DNA of 35,649 nt from Myxococcales bacterium (GTDB lineage: Bacteria; Myxococcota_A; Polyangia; Polyangiales; Polyangiaceae): assembly GCA_012514535.1 (NCBI GenBank), contig JAAZAA010000040.1:1-35649 (forward strand), in the 5' to 3' direction. How positions within the stretch are numbered: position 1 is the first letter of the stretch; every line of letters begins with the position of its first letter. Position numbers and translations under genes: made by a program. This document shows, one piece after another, positions 7,636 to 15,640 of this stretch. The notes beneath the pieces are model-generated. The model searched no databases and had not been told where the DNA came from. It was given only the letters and a program-made list of their open reading frames with translations.

Positions 7636-8342
7636 CCGAACCTCGCAGGATCCTCATCGTCGAAGACGACGACAGCATCGCCCTCGGCCTCAAGCTGAAC
7701 CTCGAGGCGGAGGGCTACGTGGTCCAACTGGAGTCCGACGGGCAGCGCGGCCTCCGCGCGGCGCAGGGCTCCGAGTTCGACCTGCTGATCCTGGACGTCA
7801 TGCTGCCCAAATTGAATGGCTTCGCCATAGTGCAGCAGCTCCGGCGCGAGGGCAGCATCGTCCCGATCGTCATGCTCAGCGCCCGGGGCGCCGAGCACGA
7901 CAAAGTCCTGGGCCTCGAGCTCGGCGCCGAGGACTACATCACCAAACCCTTTGGGTTGGCCGAGTTGCTCGCGCGAGTGAAGGCGGTGCTGCGCCGCAGC
8001 GAGATCCAGCGTGCGCACCGCGCGGAGGAGCGCCGCGGTCGCGAGCGTGTGCTCGCCGGGCGCCTGGAGATCAACCCCGCGACTCGGGAGGTCTTGAAGG
8101 ACGGCGTCCCGGTGGGGCTCACCGCGACGGAGTTCGACGTCCTGTGGTGCCTCGTCTCGGCGGAGGGACAGGTGCTTTCTCGCGAGCGAATCCTGGCGCA
8201 GGTCTGGGGTCCGGACCATCATGGGACCCTCCGCACCATCGACAACTTCCTCCTCCAGCTTCGCAACAAGCTGGACGACGACCCCGCCGCGCCGAAGCAT
8301 TTGCTCACCGTACGGGGAGTCGGTTACCGTTTCGCCCGCTGA
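7632..8342 (+). CDS. OmpR/PhoB-family response regulator
   Basis: This 236-residue cytoplasmic regulator is the partner of the kinase it overlaps by 4 bp. The receiver domain (residues 5-120) has the acidic pocket E11-D12-D13, phospho-acceptor D55 (L-L-I-L-D-V-M-L-P) and K105 (Y-I-T-K-P-F-G). The C-terminal winged helix has T-A-T-E-F-D-V-L-W, the S-R-E-R-I-L-A-Q-V-W pattern and a terminal V-R-G-V-G-Y-R-F-A-R. The recognition helix reads R-T-I-D-N-F-L-L-Q-L-R-N-K-L instead of the common R-T-V-D-x-H-I-x-x-L-R-K-K, so its DNA site may differ from PhoB/OmpR boxes. Its stop overlaps the next start (TGATG). Confidence 0.94.
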   Translation: MTEPRRILIVEDDDSIALGLKLNLEAEGYVVQLESDGQRGLRAAQGSEFDLLILDVMLPKLNGFAIVQQLRREGSIVPIVMLSARGAEHDKVLGLELGAEDYITKPFGLAELLARVKAVLRRSEIQRAHRAEERRGRERVLAGRLEINPATREVLKDGVPVGLTATEFDVLWCLVSAEGQVLSRERILAQVWGPDHHGTLRTIDNFLLQLRNKLDDDPAAPKHLLTVRGVGYRFAR

Positions 8343-8809
8343 TGGATCAGACCCTCCTCCGCTCCTATCTCGCCACGGTCTACGAGTTCCCCACGGAGTC
8401 CGGCGTCGTCCGGGCCTCCCTGGACGGGGAAATGGTCAAGGACGAGAGCGCGCTCCCCCCCCTGCTGCGCACGCAGTTCGCCATCCTGACGGCCTACAAC
8501 CCGCGCTCCATGCTCCTGCCCCGGCGGGTCAACGACGGCCGTCACCAGGTGATGCGCGACTTGTTGATCCTCGGCTGCTACCGCGTCGAGCAGTGCATCG
8601 GCTACGACGAAGAGCCGGACGGCGTCTGGCGCGAGCCGGCCTGGCTCGTCCACGGCATCGACCGGGACGAGTGCGTCTATTTCGGGCGCACGTTCCGGCA
8701 GAACACCGTCGTCTTCTGTCACGAAGGTCGCCCGGAGCTGATCGTCACCGACCCGACCTGCGACGAGGTCGGGCGCACGTTCACGGGCAACTGGCGCGTC
8801 CGCCACTGA
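8342..8809 (+). CDS. DUF3293-family protein
   Basis: A 155-residue soluble protein with features of DUF3293: F-A-I-L-T-A-Y-N-P-R-S near residue 45, then an Asn and a helix of about 20 residues (R-H-Q-V-M-R-D-L-L-I-L-G), and later a Gly-Phe/Gly-Arg strand pattern ending in Q-N-T-V-V-F. The biochemical function of DUF3293 is unknown. The ATG shares its A with the response-regulator stop (TGATG), so it is translated with the two-component pair. I infer that it is an accessory or output of that system, or simply a passenger. An upstream extension is possible in frame but would lie inside the regulator gene. Confidence 0.8.
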   Translation: MDQTLLRSYLATVYEFPTESGVVRASLDGEMVKDESALPPLLRTQFAILTAYNPRSMLLPRRVNDGRHQVMRDLLILGCYRVEQCIGYDEEPDGVWREPAWLVHGIDRDECVYFGRTFRQNTVVFCHEGRPELIVTDPTCDEVGRTFTGNWRVRH

Positions 8810-8950
8810 GCCGGGGGAAGGACGACGGCTCGAACGCCGGGCCCTTCGTCGTGAGCCCCCGCCTTGGCCGAAACGAGCGCCCCGTGAAACCTCGCCAGCT
8901 CCCACGCTCCGACTAGTATTTCGGCGTCCGCGGTTTGCCGTGACCTGGAA

Positions 8951-8969
8951 GGCCCGATAAGTTCGGGCC
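8951..8969 (+). promoter_or_regulatory. Perfect 7-bp stem-loop upstream of hflK
   Basis: GGCCCGATAAGTTCGGGCC is a perfect 7-bp stem with the 5-nt loop TAAGT. It lies 67 nt before the hflK ATG and 141 nt after the DUF3293 stop. There is no T-run behind it. A TAGTAT box at 8914-8919 could be a -10 for hflK, which would place the hairpin in the leader. It may be an operator, a leader structure or a T-less terminator. Confidence 0.45.
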
Positions 8970-9036
8970 GAGGGTTCGGCGTTCCCGATCGCGTCCAGAG
9001 TGGCCGTGATGTGCTGCCGGCCCGCGTAGCGAACCG

Positions 9037-10062
9037 ATGAGCAATCAATTTGGTGGTGGGCGCCCTCCCGACCTCGCGGACGTGATGGCGCAGGTATCGG
9101 ACAGCCTGGGCCGCAACTTTCGCAAGCTGGGCCCGGTCGTTCTGATCCTGTTCCTGCTGTTCCTGGCGGCGACGGGCTTTTATCAGGTGGAACCCGGCGA
9201 GGTCGGGGTCGTGCGGACCTTGGGCAAGGAGACGGGCCGGACGGAGCCCGGCTTGCACTTCAGGATCCCCCTGCTGCAGCGGGTCGACGTGGTCGACATC
9301 TCCGAGGTCCGGCGCATCGAGGTCGGCTTCCGCGGCGATCAGGTGAAGGCCGCCGAAGCCCAGATGCTCACGGGCGACGAGAACATGGTCCAGGCGCAGA
9401 TGATCGTGCAGTACCGGATCGCAGATCCGAGCAAGTACCTGTTTCGCCTGGCGCGCCCCGAAGACACCCTGCGCGCCACCGCGGAGGTGGTGCTGCGCAG
9501 CGTCGTGGGACGCATGACCATCGACGACGTGATCACGCGAGGCCGAGGTCAGGTCCAGACGGAGAGCCTGGAGGAGCTGCAGCGGCTCATGAACACCTAC
9601 GAGAGCGGCATCGAGATCACGGAGGTCAAGCTCCAGTCCGTCGATCCTCCCGATCCCGTCAAGGACGCCTTCCACGACGTGGTGCGCGCCCGCGAGGAGA
9701 AGGAGAAGTTGATCAACCAGGCTCGCGGCTATCAGGAGGATCTGATCCCGCGCGCCCGCGGCGAGGCGCAGCAGATGCTGCGCAGCGCGGAGGCTTACAA
9801 GGAGCAGCGCGTGCTCGAGGCCACCGGTGACGCCGAGCGCTTCAACGCGCTCTACGCGGAGTACCGGAAGGCCGAGAAGGTGACGCGTCGCCGCCTCCAC
9901 CTCGAATCCATGGAGCGCGTGCTGGCGAAGGTCGACAGCAAGACGATCGTCGATCGGCAGCTCTCCGGATCGACCCTGCCGATCCTTCCTCTCGGCAACA
10001 AACCCGCGGTGCGCGCCGCCGTCGGAGCGACCGTCGCCACGGAACAGGGGGCCGCACAATGA
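9037..10062 (+). CDS. hflK: FtsH modulator HflK
   Basis: A 341-residue SPFH/band-7 membrane protein. A short Gly/Pro cytoplasmic N-terminus is followed by one transmembrane helix (about residues 29-48) and then the SPFH domain (Y-Q-V-E-P-G-E-V-G-V-V-R-T-L-G-K, near 50-65). Other landmarks are the typical P-G-L-H-F-R-I-P and the coiled-coil region with A-R-G-E-A-Q-Q and A-E-A-Y-K, then E-R-F-N-A-L-Y-x-E-Y. HflK and HflC form a large periplasmic cage around the FtsH protease and modulate its proteolysis. hflC overlaps it by 4 bp (ATGA). No good ribosome binding site is seen before the ATG. Confidence 0.94.
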   Translation: MSNQFGGGRPPDLADVMAQVSDSLGRNFRKLGPVVLILFLLFLAATGFYQVEPGEVGVVRTLGKETGRTEPGLHFRIPLLQRVDVVDISEVRRIEVGFRGDQVKAAEAQMLTGDENMVQAQMIVQYRIADPSKYLFRLARPEDTLRATAEVVLRSVVGRMTIDDVITRGRGQVQTESLEELQRLMNTYESGIEITEVKLQSVDPPDPVKDAFHDVVRAREEKEKLINQARGYQEDLIPRARGEAQQMLRSAEAYKEQRVLEATGDAERFNALYAEYRKAEKVTRRRLHLESMERVLAKVDSKTIVDRQLSGSTLPILPLGNKPAVRAAVGATVATEQGAAQ

Positions 10063-10907
10063 ATCGTTCTCTGGCAATCGTCCTCGCCATCATCGGCATC
10101 TGGCTCGCGTGGAGCTCCTTCTACATCCTGCACGAGGGGGAGCAGGCCATCGTGACCCACTTCGGCGAGTACCGGTACAGCGTGCGCGAACCGGGCCTCT
10201 ACCCCAAGTGGCCCATCGCCAACGAGGTGCACCGCATGGAGCGGCGCATCCTCGGGACGGACTCTCCTCCCCAGGAGTACCTCACCCTCGACAAGAAGAA
10301 GCTGGTCGCGGATCCCGTCTCGCGCTGGCGCATCGTCGATCCGCTGCGCTTCCACACCTCGGTGCGTGACGAGTCGGGCGCCAAGGCGCGCATCAGCGAC
10401 ATCGTCAACAGCGAGCTGCGGCGCGAGATCGCCAACAACGACTTCGGCGACATCATCGGTACGGCGCGAGGCCCGATGATGCAGCGGGTCGCGGAGGGGG
10501 CGCGCGGTCGCGTCGCCGCCTTCGGCATCGAGCTCGTCGACGTCCGCATCAAGCGCGCCGACCTCCCCTTGGAGGTGCAGGAGAGCGTCTTCGCCCGTAT
10601 GCGCGCCGAGCGCGATCGCAGCGCGAAGCGGTACCGCTCCGAGGGACACGAGGAGGCCGCGAAGATCCGCGCGGAGACGGACAAGACGCGCGCCATCTTG
10701 CTCGCCGAGGCGTACCGGGACGCGCAGAGCCTGCGCGGTGAGGGCGACGGTGAGAGCGCTCGGATCTACGCGGAAGCCTACGGGAAGGACCCCGACTTCT
10801 ACGCTCTGACCCGCAGCCTGCAGGTGTACGAGAACACGATCACGGAGAAGGACGCGCTGGTCCTGTCGACGGGCTCGGACCTCTTGAGCCACGTCGACTC
10901 CCCCTGA
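10059..10907 (+). CDS. hflC: FtsH modulator HflC
   Basis: A 282-residue partner of HflK. One N-terminal transmembrane helix (about residues 4-22) precedes an SPFH domain with E-G-E-Q-A-I-V-T-H-F-G-E-Y and P-G-L-Y-x-K-W-P. The sequence S-E-L-R-R-E-I-A and the coiled-coil landmark R-M-R-A-E-R-D-R-S-A-K-R-Y-R-S-E-G are typical of HflC, as is the ending D-P-D-F-Y-A-L-T-R-S-L. The start overlaps the hflK stop by 4 bp, as expected for an obligate complex. The gene ends before a strong GC inverted repeat and is convergent with the debranching-enzyme gene. Confidence 0.94.
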   Translation: MNRSLAIVLAIIGIWLAWSSFYILHEGEQAIVTHFGEYRYSVREPGLYPKWPIANEVHRMERRILGTDSPPQEYLTLDKKKLVADPVSRWRIVDPLRFHTSVRDESGAKARISDIVNSELRREIANNDFGDIIGTARGPMMQRVAEGARGRVAAFGIELVDVRIKRADLPLEVQESVFARMRAERDRSAKRYRSEGHEEAAKIRAETDKTRAILLAEAYRDAQSLRGEGDGESARIYAEAYGKDPDFYALTRSLQVYENTITEKDALVLSTGSDLLSHVDSP

Positions 10908-10950
10908 CGGCGCCCCGCCCCCGAGGCCCTGCTCCCAACGAGGCGTACCC

Positions 10951-10985
10951 CGCCCCCCGCCCGTACCCGCGGCGAGGGGGGGGCG
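10951..10985. terminator. Inverted repeat between convergent hflC and the xseA operon
   Basis: CGCCCCCCGC at 10951-10960 can pair with GGCGAGGGGGGGGCG at 10971-10985, with a small bulge, around a short loop. Its position between two convergent stop codons suits a bidirectional terminator, but neither side has a T-run. Confidence 0.4.
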
Positions 10986-10999
10986 TCGCTCGTCGTCCG

Positions 11000-13033
11000 T
11001 CAGTCGACGACCGGACTGCGGGGCAGGACGTTCACCAGGAGGTCGAGGAGGACGGCCACGCTGGTGGCCTGAGCAGGGGACCCACGCCAGCGATGTGGCG
11101 GGTCCCCGTCGGTGATCTGAGCCACCTGGCCGACCACGACGCCCTCTTCGAGGGCGCTCTCGACGAGACTGCGCAGCCGCTCCGGGGTCGTCGGGTCGTC
11201 CCCGTACACGAGCAGGCTCGCCCGCGCGTAGTACCCGAGCAGGTACGGCCAGACCGGACCCTGATGATAGGACGCCTGGCGCTCCGCCACGGTCCCCCCC
11301 ACGTGGCCGACGTAAGCGGGCTCGGTGGGAGACAGGCTGCGCAGGCCGCGAGGGGTCAGCAGCTCTCGCTCACAGCGCTCGATCACCGCGCGGCGCTGCC
11401 ACGGCTCGAACAGCTCTGGATCGACCGCCAGCGCGATGAGCGCGTTGGGGCGGATCGACGGATCCGCCCAGGCGTCACCCGTGTGGCGCGCGCCGCTGAC
11501 GCAGTCGAAGGGATAGCTCGTCTGATGACACCAGAATCGATCGCGGAAGCTCGCCCGCACCGCGTCCCGACTGGCCGCGGCACGAGCCTCCAGATCGGGG
11601 TCGCCCGCGTCGCGCGCCCAGGCGCTCAGGGTGTCGCAGGCCCGCGACCACAGGGCTTGCAGCTCCACCGCCAGCCCGTGGCGCGGGGTCACGGGCCCCG
11701 CGTCGCTGCGCGCGTCCATCCAGGTCAGCGCCCCCTCCCCGGCGTTCTCGAGGAAACCCTCCGGGGTGATCCAGGCGAACTCGGAGCCGCCGCCCGTGAG
11801 CACCTCGTAGACCTCTCGGAGGGCGGGGAAGACCTCCTCACGCACGAACGGATCGCCGGGCCCCGCCTGGATGGCCCAGTGCCGAGCAGCCTCGAACAAC
11901 CAGAGGGTGGCGTCGAGGGCGGGCTCTGGATCCGCGGGGACGGGCGGGCGCAGCGCCGTCGTCGTCGGACCGTAGGAGAGCCGGTTCGGGAGCAGCCCTC
12001 CGACGAGCTGACCGCAGAGGTAGCGCAGGCAGGAGCGGGCTTGCTCCAGACGACCGCGGGCGAGATGGATCCCCGGCAGCGCGAGGGCCACGTCCCGCGC
12101 CCAGACATCCAACCACGGGTAGCCGGCCACGATGGCGCCCTCTGGCTCGAGCACGAACTGATCCGCGGCGACGCTGAGGGCGCGCGCCATCGGCTCCCAC
12201 TCCTGCCCCGGATCCTGGGCGAGCACGTGCGCCGCCGCGTCCATGACGTGCTCGGCGGGGGTGCGATCGGGGAGCTCACCGACGGCGATGACGAGGTACT
12301 CGGTGCGCCCAGGGAACAGCTCCACCTCGAAGATGCCAGGACTCCACATGTCCTCCTGGAAGTCTTCGTATCGTCCCCGATCCTCCAGGTACTCGAAGCG
12401 CCGCCACCAATCCGGCGAGCCCATGAACACGCCGGAGTGCAGGAACCGCACGCTCGGCAAGCGCAGGACCGGCTGCACGTCGACCTCGTTGGGCCGCAGC
12501 GTCACCGTCTGCAGCATCGCCCCGTGCTCCCGCGTGAGCTCCTCGGAGAGCCGCAGGGGCATGAGCGGACGCAGCTTCAACCGCGCGACGTCCTTGCCGG
12601 TCCAGGTGAAGCCGAGGACCACCGCGTTGTGCCCGCGCACCAGGCACAGGGTGCGCTCGAGGGCCCCGCGCCCCACGGCGAACACCCAGCGCGGCAACGG
12701 ATCCTGCGCGAAGGTCTCGAGATGCCGGTATCCGGGCGTGGGCGCGACGTTCGGGAACTGATGGGTAGAGAGGCGATAGGTGCGCCCCTCCGCCTCCACC
12801 GTCGTCTCCACGTGGCTGATGACGACGTGACGCTCCAAAGCCCCGAGCGACGCCACCAGCAAGCCGTGATGACGCCGCGTGTGCATGAGCGCCACGGTGC
12901 TCATGGCGTAAGCGCCCGCGCCGTTGGTGTGCAGCCACTCCCGCTCCGCGAGCTCGAGGTCTCCGCCCACGTGCACCATGGGCCAAGGGCCGTCGATCGG
13001 GCCCCGCCAGGTGACCTTCTCCCGGGTCTTCAT
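11000..13033 (-). CDS. Glycogen debranching enzyme (amylo-alpha-1,6-glucosidase, GDE_N/GDE_C type)
   Basis: A 677-residue soluble enzyme. The N-terminal beta-sandwich domain carries E-W-L-H-T-N-G (residues 32-38) and T-R-R-H-H-G-L-L-V (52-60), hallmarks of the bacterial/archaeal GDE_N domain. The C-terminal (alpha/alpha)6 domain has A-G-Y-P-W-L-D-V-W-A-R-D, G-L-L-P-N-R, D-A-T-L-W, L-T-W-M-D-A-R and Y-H-Q-G-P-V-W-P. It should hydrolyse alpha-1,6 branch points of glycogen-like glucans. The usual W-G-R-D reads W-A-R-D here, but the Asp is kept. The start at 13033 is set by the 4-bp overlap with aroE (ATGA); an upstream in-frame extension lies inside aroE. It is the third gene of the xseA-aroE unit. 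Confidence 0.9.
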   Translation of the reverse strand: MKTREKVTWRGPIDGPWPMVHVGGDLELAEREWLHTNGAGAYAMSTVALMHTRRHHGLLVASLGALERHVVISHVETTVEAEGRTYRLSTHQFPNVAPTPGYRHLETFAQDPLPRWVFAVGRGALERTLCLVRGHNAVVLGFTWTGKDVARLKLRPLMPLRLSEELTREHGAMLQTVTLRPNEVDVQPVLRLPSVRFLHSGVFMGSPDWWRRFEYLEDRGRYEDFQEDMWSPGIFEVELFPGRTEYLVIAVGELPDRTPAEHVMDAAAHVLAQDPGQEWEPMARALSVAADQFVLEPEGAIVAGYPWLDVWARDVALALPGIHLARGRLEQARSCLRYLCGQLVGGLLPNRLSYGPTTTALRPPVPADPEPALDATLWLFEAARHWAIQAGPGDPFVREEVFPALREVYEVLTGGGSEFAWITPEGFLENAGEGALTWMDARSDAGPVTPRHGLAVELQALWSRACDTLSAWARDAGDPDLEARAAASRDAVRASFRDRFWCHQTSYPFDCVSGARHTGDAWADPSIRPNALIALAVDPELFEPWQRRAVIERCERELLTPRGLRSLSPTEPAYVGHVGGTVAERQASYHQGPVWPYLLGYYARASLLVYGDDPTTPERLRSLVESALEEGVVVGQVAQITDGDPPHRWRGSPAQATSVAVLLDLLVNVLPRSPVVD

Positions 13034-13965
13034 CGTCCCGCGTCCCCCGGTTCCTTCGCGGCGCGGGCGGCGAGGGCATGGGCCGCGGCCCGTCGCAGAG
13101 GCGGGAGCGGGGGGAGCGTGCCCCACCAGATCTCGATGGCGAGCGCTGCCTGACGCACGAGCATGCCGAGCCCGCCGCGGGCGAGGTGTCCGGCTTCCAC
13201 GGCCCTGCGGAGGAAGGGCGTCTGCTCCGGGTTGTAGACGAGGTCGTAGGCAGCCAGCCGCGGCACCTGCGTCCAGGGGACGAGGTGACCGATCCCCTCA
13301 CCGGGATCGGCGCCGTGCATGCCCGCGCTCGTCGCCTGCACGACGAGCTGGATCCCGTCGAGCTGCTCCGGGGCGAGCTGGACACCCTGCCCGCCCCCCT
13401 CGCGAGGCTCCGGCCAGGGCAGCAGCTCCGCCCCCAGGCGCCGCAGCGCCGCGGCACGCGACCAGCTCAGGGGATCCTCGGTCGCGCGGAACGCCCGCGC
13501 CGTCACCAGGATCCGCTTGGCGCCGGCGAGGCGGCACGCCACCACCGCCCCGAGGGCGGCACCGCCGTTCCCCAAGACGCAGGCGCCCGACGCCTTCCCC
13601 CAACCGCCGAGCTCGTCCACGAGCTCGGCGAGCTCCCGCGCGAGCCCCGGCGCGTCCGTGTTGTAGGCGACGACGGCGCCGTCTGGCGCGCGGGCGAGGA
13701 CGTTGGCCGCTCCGACGTCCCGCGCCGATTCATCGACGCGGTCCGCGAGGGAGAGCGCGAGCCGCTTCCAGGGCACGGTGACGTTCGCGCCCTGGATGTC
13801 ACCACTCCGCAAGCGCTCCACCAGCGCGGCGACCGCGGCCTCGTCCGGCGCGTCGACGAGCTCGTACCGCCCCGCGCGGCCCAGGGCTTCGTAGGCAGCC
13901 CCATGAATCGCCGGCGAGAGCGAGTGGGCCACGGGATGGCCAATGAGTAGAAAGCGCTCGCTCAT
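13030..13965 (-). CDS. aroE: Shikimate dehydrogenase AroE
   Basis: A 311-residue enzyme that reduces 3-dehydroshikimate to shikimate in aromatic amino-acid synthesis. The substrate-binding domain shows G-H-P-V-A-H-S-L-S-P (S15, S17), G-A-N-V-T-V-P-W-K with catalytic K67, and Y-N-T-D with D104. The nucleotide fold has G-N-G-G-A-A-L-G. C-terminal landmarks are A-T-S-A-G-M, D-L-V-Y-N-P-E-Q-T-P-F and G-x-G-M-L-V-x-Q-A-A. The N-R-T motif that marks NADP-preferring AroE is replaced by T-A-R-A-F-R, so cofactor preference may differ. Start at 13965, fixed by ATGA overlap with xseA; the stop overlaps the debranching gene in the same way. Confidence 0.93.
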   Translation of the reverse strand: MSERFLLIGHPVAHSLSPAIHGAAYEALGRAGRYELVDAPDEAAVAALVERLRSGDIQGANVTVPWKRLALSLADRVDESARDVGAANVLARAPDGAVVAYNTDAPGLARELAELVDELGGWGKASGACVLGNGGAALGAVVACRLAGAKRILVTARAFRATEDPLSWSRAAALRRLGAELLPWPEPREGGGQGVQLAPEQLDGIQLVVQATSAGMHGADPGEGIGHLVPWTQVPRLAAYDLVYNPEQTPFLRRAVEAGHLARGGLGMLVRQAALAIEIWWGTLPPLPPLRRAAAHALAARAAKEPGDAGR

Positions 13966-15374
13966 CCGAGTTCCCCCGACTCCCCACGGGCGCCGGCCGG
14001 CCACTCATGGTCCAAGCCGCCCGCGTTTTCAACCGTCGACAGCACGGAGGTGACCTCGGCAGCGAAAGCCCCTGTACGTACGCGTACTTCCACGCGTTCC
14101 CCGGGCGCGAGCTCCTCCACCGAGCGGATCGGGATCCCCCCCGCGCGGGTCGCCAGGGCGTAGCCTCGACCCAGGATGGCGAGGGGGGAGAGGGCCTGGA
14201 GCGCCGCGCTGCCGCTCCCGAGGCGCGCACGACAGCGGTCGAGCACCCGCGCCATCGCCGCCGTCAGGCGACCGCTCAAGGGGGTCAGCTCTCCCCGCGC
14301 CCGGGCGAGGACCGCCTGGGGGTGATGGAGGGCGAGCCGCCGATGCTGCTGCTCGAGGCGCGTTCGTCGCTGGGCGAGGCTGCGCCGGAGAGCCGCCTCC
14401 AGACGCCCTCGCAGCTCGTCGAGATCCTGCTGCCGCGCGGCGATCAGGAACCGAGGATCGCTGAGCCGCTGCCCCAACCGCTCGGAGCGCAGCCGCTCTT
14501 CGTGGAGGCGGCTGACCATCGCGCGCCGCAGGTGCCGCTGGTAGCCTCGGATCGTCTGCCGCCGCTCCTCCAGGCTCGGCACGACGAGCTCGGCGGCCTC
14601 GGACGGCGTGGCCGCGCGACGGTCCGCCACGAGATCCGTGAGCGAGGTGTCGATCTCGTGTCCCACGGCGCTCACCACCGGCACCTTGCAGCGGGACACT
14701 CGCCGGACCACACGCTCGTCGTTGAAGGCCATGAGGTCTTCCCCGGATCCGCCACCGCGGCCGATGATGATCACGTCCAACCCGGGGTAGGCCTCGATGC
14801 GATCGAGAGCCTCCAGCAGACTCCGCGCGGCGCCCTCTCCCTGCACCGTGGCGTGGCTCACCACCACCCGCACCCGCCCCCGCCGGAGCGCGACCGTGCA
14901 GATGTCGTGCACCGCGGCGCCGCTCCGGCTCGTGACCACACCCACGACGCGCGGATCTGGCGGCAACGGACGCTTCCGCCGAGCGTCGAAGAGCCCCTCG
15001 GCGGCGAGCTGGCGCTTGAGCCGCTCCAGAGCTTCCAGCAGCGCGCCACGCCCCGCGGGCCGCGCCGCCTCCGCCACCCACTGCAGACGTCCCCGCCGCT
15101 CGTAGACCGTCGCGCGCCCTCGCAGCTGCACCCGCGCACCTTCGCTGAGCACGGCGCGGGCCCGCGTCGCCTGGAACTTGTACATCACGCACTCGATGCA
15201 CGCGTCCGCCCGCTCGTCCTTGAGGGTGAAGTAGCAGTGCCCGCTCGGGGCCCGCTTGAAGCCGCCGATCTCGCCTTCCACCCAGTCGGTGCCGCTCATG
15301 CCCTCGAGGGTGATGCGCAGGCGTCGCGCCAGCTCCGCGACGCCGATGACTCGTTCTTCGTCGGCCCTGCCCAT
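13962..15374 (-). CDS. xseA: Exodeoxyribonuclease VII large subunit
   Basis: A 470-residue protein. It has an N-terminal OB fold (W-V-E-G-E-I-G-G-F-K, H-C-Y-F-T-L-K-D near residues 30-52), then a catalytic domain with V-G-V-V-T-S-R-S-G-A-A, the I-I-G-R-G-G-G-S motif and S-A-V-G-H-E-I-D. A long coiled-coil C-terminus rich in Arg/Leu/Glu follows. With XseB it degrades single-stranded DNA in both directions. No xseB is seen in this window, although it often lies directly downstream of xseA; here aroE follows instead. The ATG at 15374 lies 9 nt after TATAGG, a -10-like box with no clear -35, so a very short leader is possible. Confidence 0.94.
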   Translation of the reverse strand: MGRADEERVIGVAELARRLRITLEGMSGTDWVEGEIGGFKRAPSGHCYFTLKDERADACIECVMYKFQATRARAVLSEGARVQLRGRATVYERRGRLQWVAEAARPAGRGALLEALERLKRQLAAEGLFDARRKRPLPPDPRVVGVVTSRSGAAVHDICTVALRRGRVRVVVSHATVQGEGAARSLLEALDRIEAYPGLDVIIIGRGGGSGEDLMAFNDERVVRRVSRCKVPVVSAVGHEIDTSLTDLVADRRAATPSEAAELVVPSLEERRQTIRGYQRHLRRAMVSRLHEERLRSERLGQRLSDPRFLIAARQQDLDELRGRLEAALRRSLAQRRTRLEQQHRRLALHHPQAVLARARGELTPLSGRLTAAMARVLDRCRARLGSGSAALQALSPLAILGRGYALATRAGGIPIRSVEELAPGERVEVRVRTGAFAAEVTSVLSTVENAGGLDHEWPAGARGESGELG

Positions 15375-15383
15375 CGTCCAGCC

Positions 15384-15389
15384 CCTATA
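15384..15389 (-). promoter_or_regulatory. Candidate -10 box of the xseA-aroE-debranching operon
   Basis: TATAGG on the minus strand, 9 nt before the xseA ATG. I find no good -35 at 16-18 nt, so this is weak. The 266-bp divergent gap to the biotin carboxylase gene must hold the promoters for both directions. Confidence 0.3.
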
Positions 15390-15587
15390 GACCGAAAGCC
15401 GCGGCCCAAGCGAGCGCGCCGAGACGGCGGCGGCGACCCCGGCCGCGTCGACGGCCCGCTCCAGCGCCGGATTTCTCCGGGCCTCCGGTGTGTCCAGCGT
15501 GATTTCGGTGGGCCGGTGCCGGCTCCGGGGAGCCGCGATCCGGGCCCGCCGCCCTTCGTTGGCCGCGCCACGCCCCGCGCGCCGCTG

Positions 15588-15593
15588 TATAAG
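15588..15593 (+). promoter_or_regulatory. Candidate -10 box of the biotin carboxylase gene
   Basis: TATAAG matches the -10 consensus at 5 of 6 positions, directly preceded by TG. The -35 region is GC-rich and poor. It would start the transcript just ahead of the stem-loop at 15599-15625, about 40 nt before the ATG. Confidence 0.4.
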
Positions 15594-15598
15594 ACCCG

Positions 15599-15625
15599 AC
15601 GGAGGCCGTAGGTCGTGTCCTCCGT
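15599..15625 (+). promoter_or_regulatory. Stem-loop in the biotin carboxylase leader
   Basis: ACGGAGG (15599-15605) pairs perfectly with CCTCCGT (15619-15625) around 13 nt. The hairpin starts just after the -10-like box and ends 15 nt before the ATG. The left arm contains GGAGG, a perfect anti-16S-tail match, locked against CCTCC. A regulatory role is inferred. Confidence 0.45.
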
Positions 15626-15640
15626 GGGGCGATACGATTC

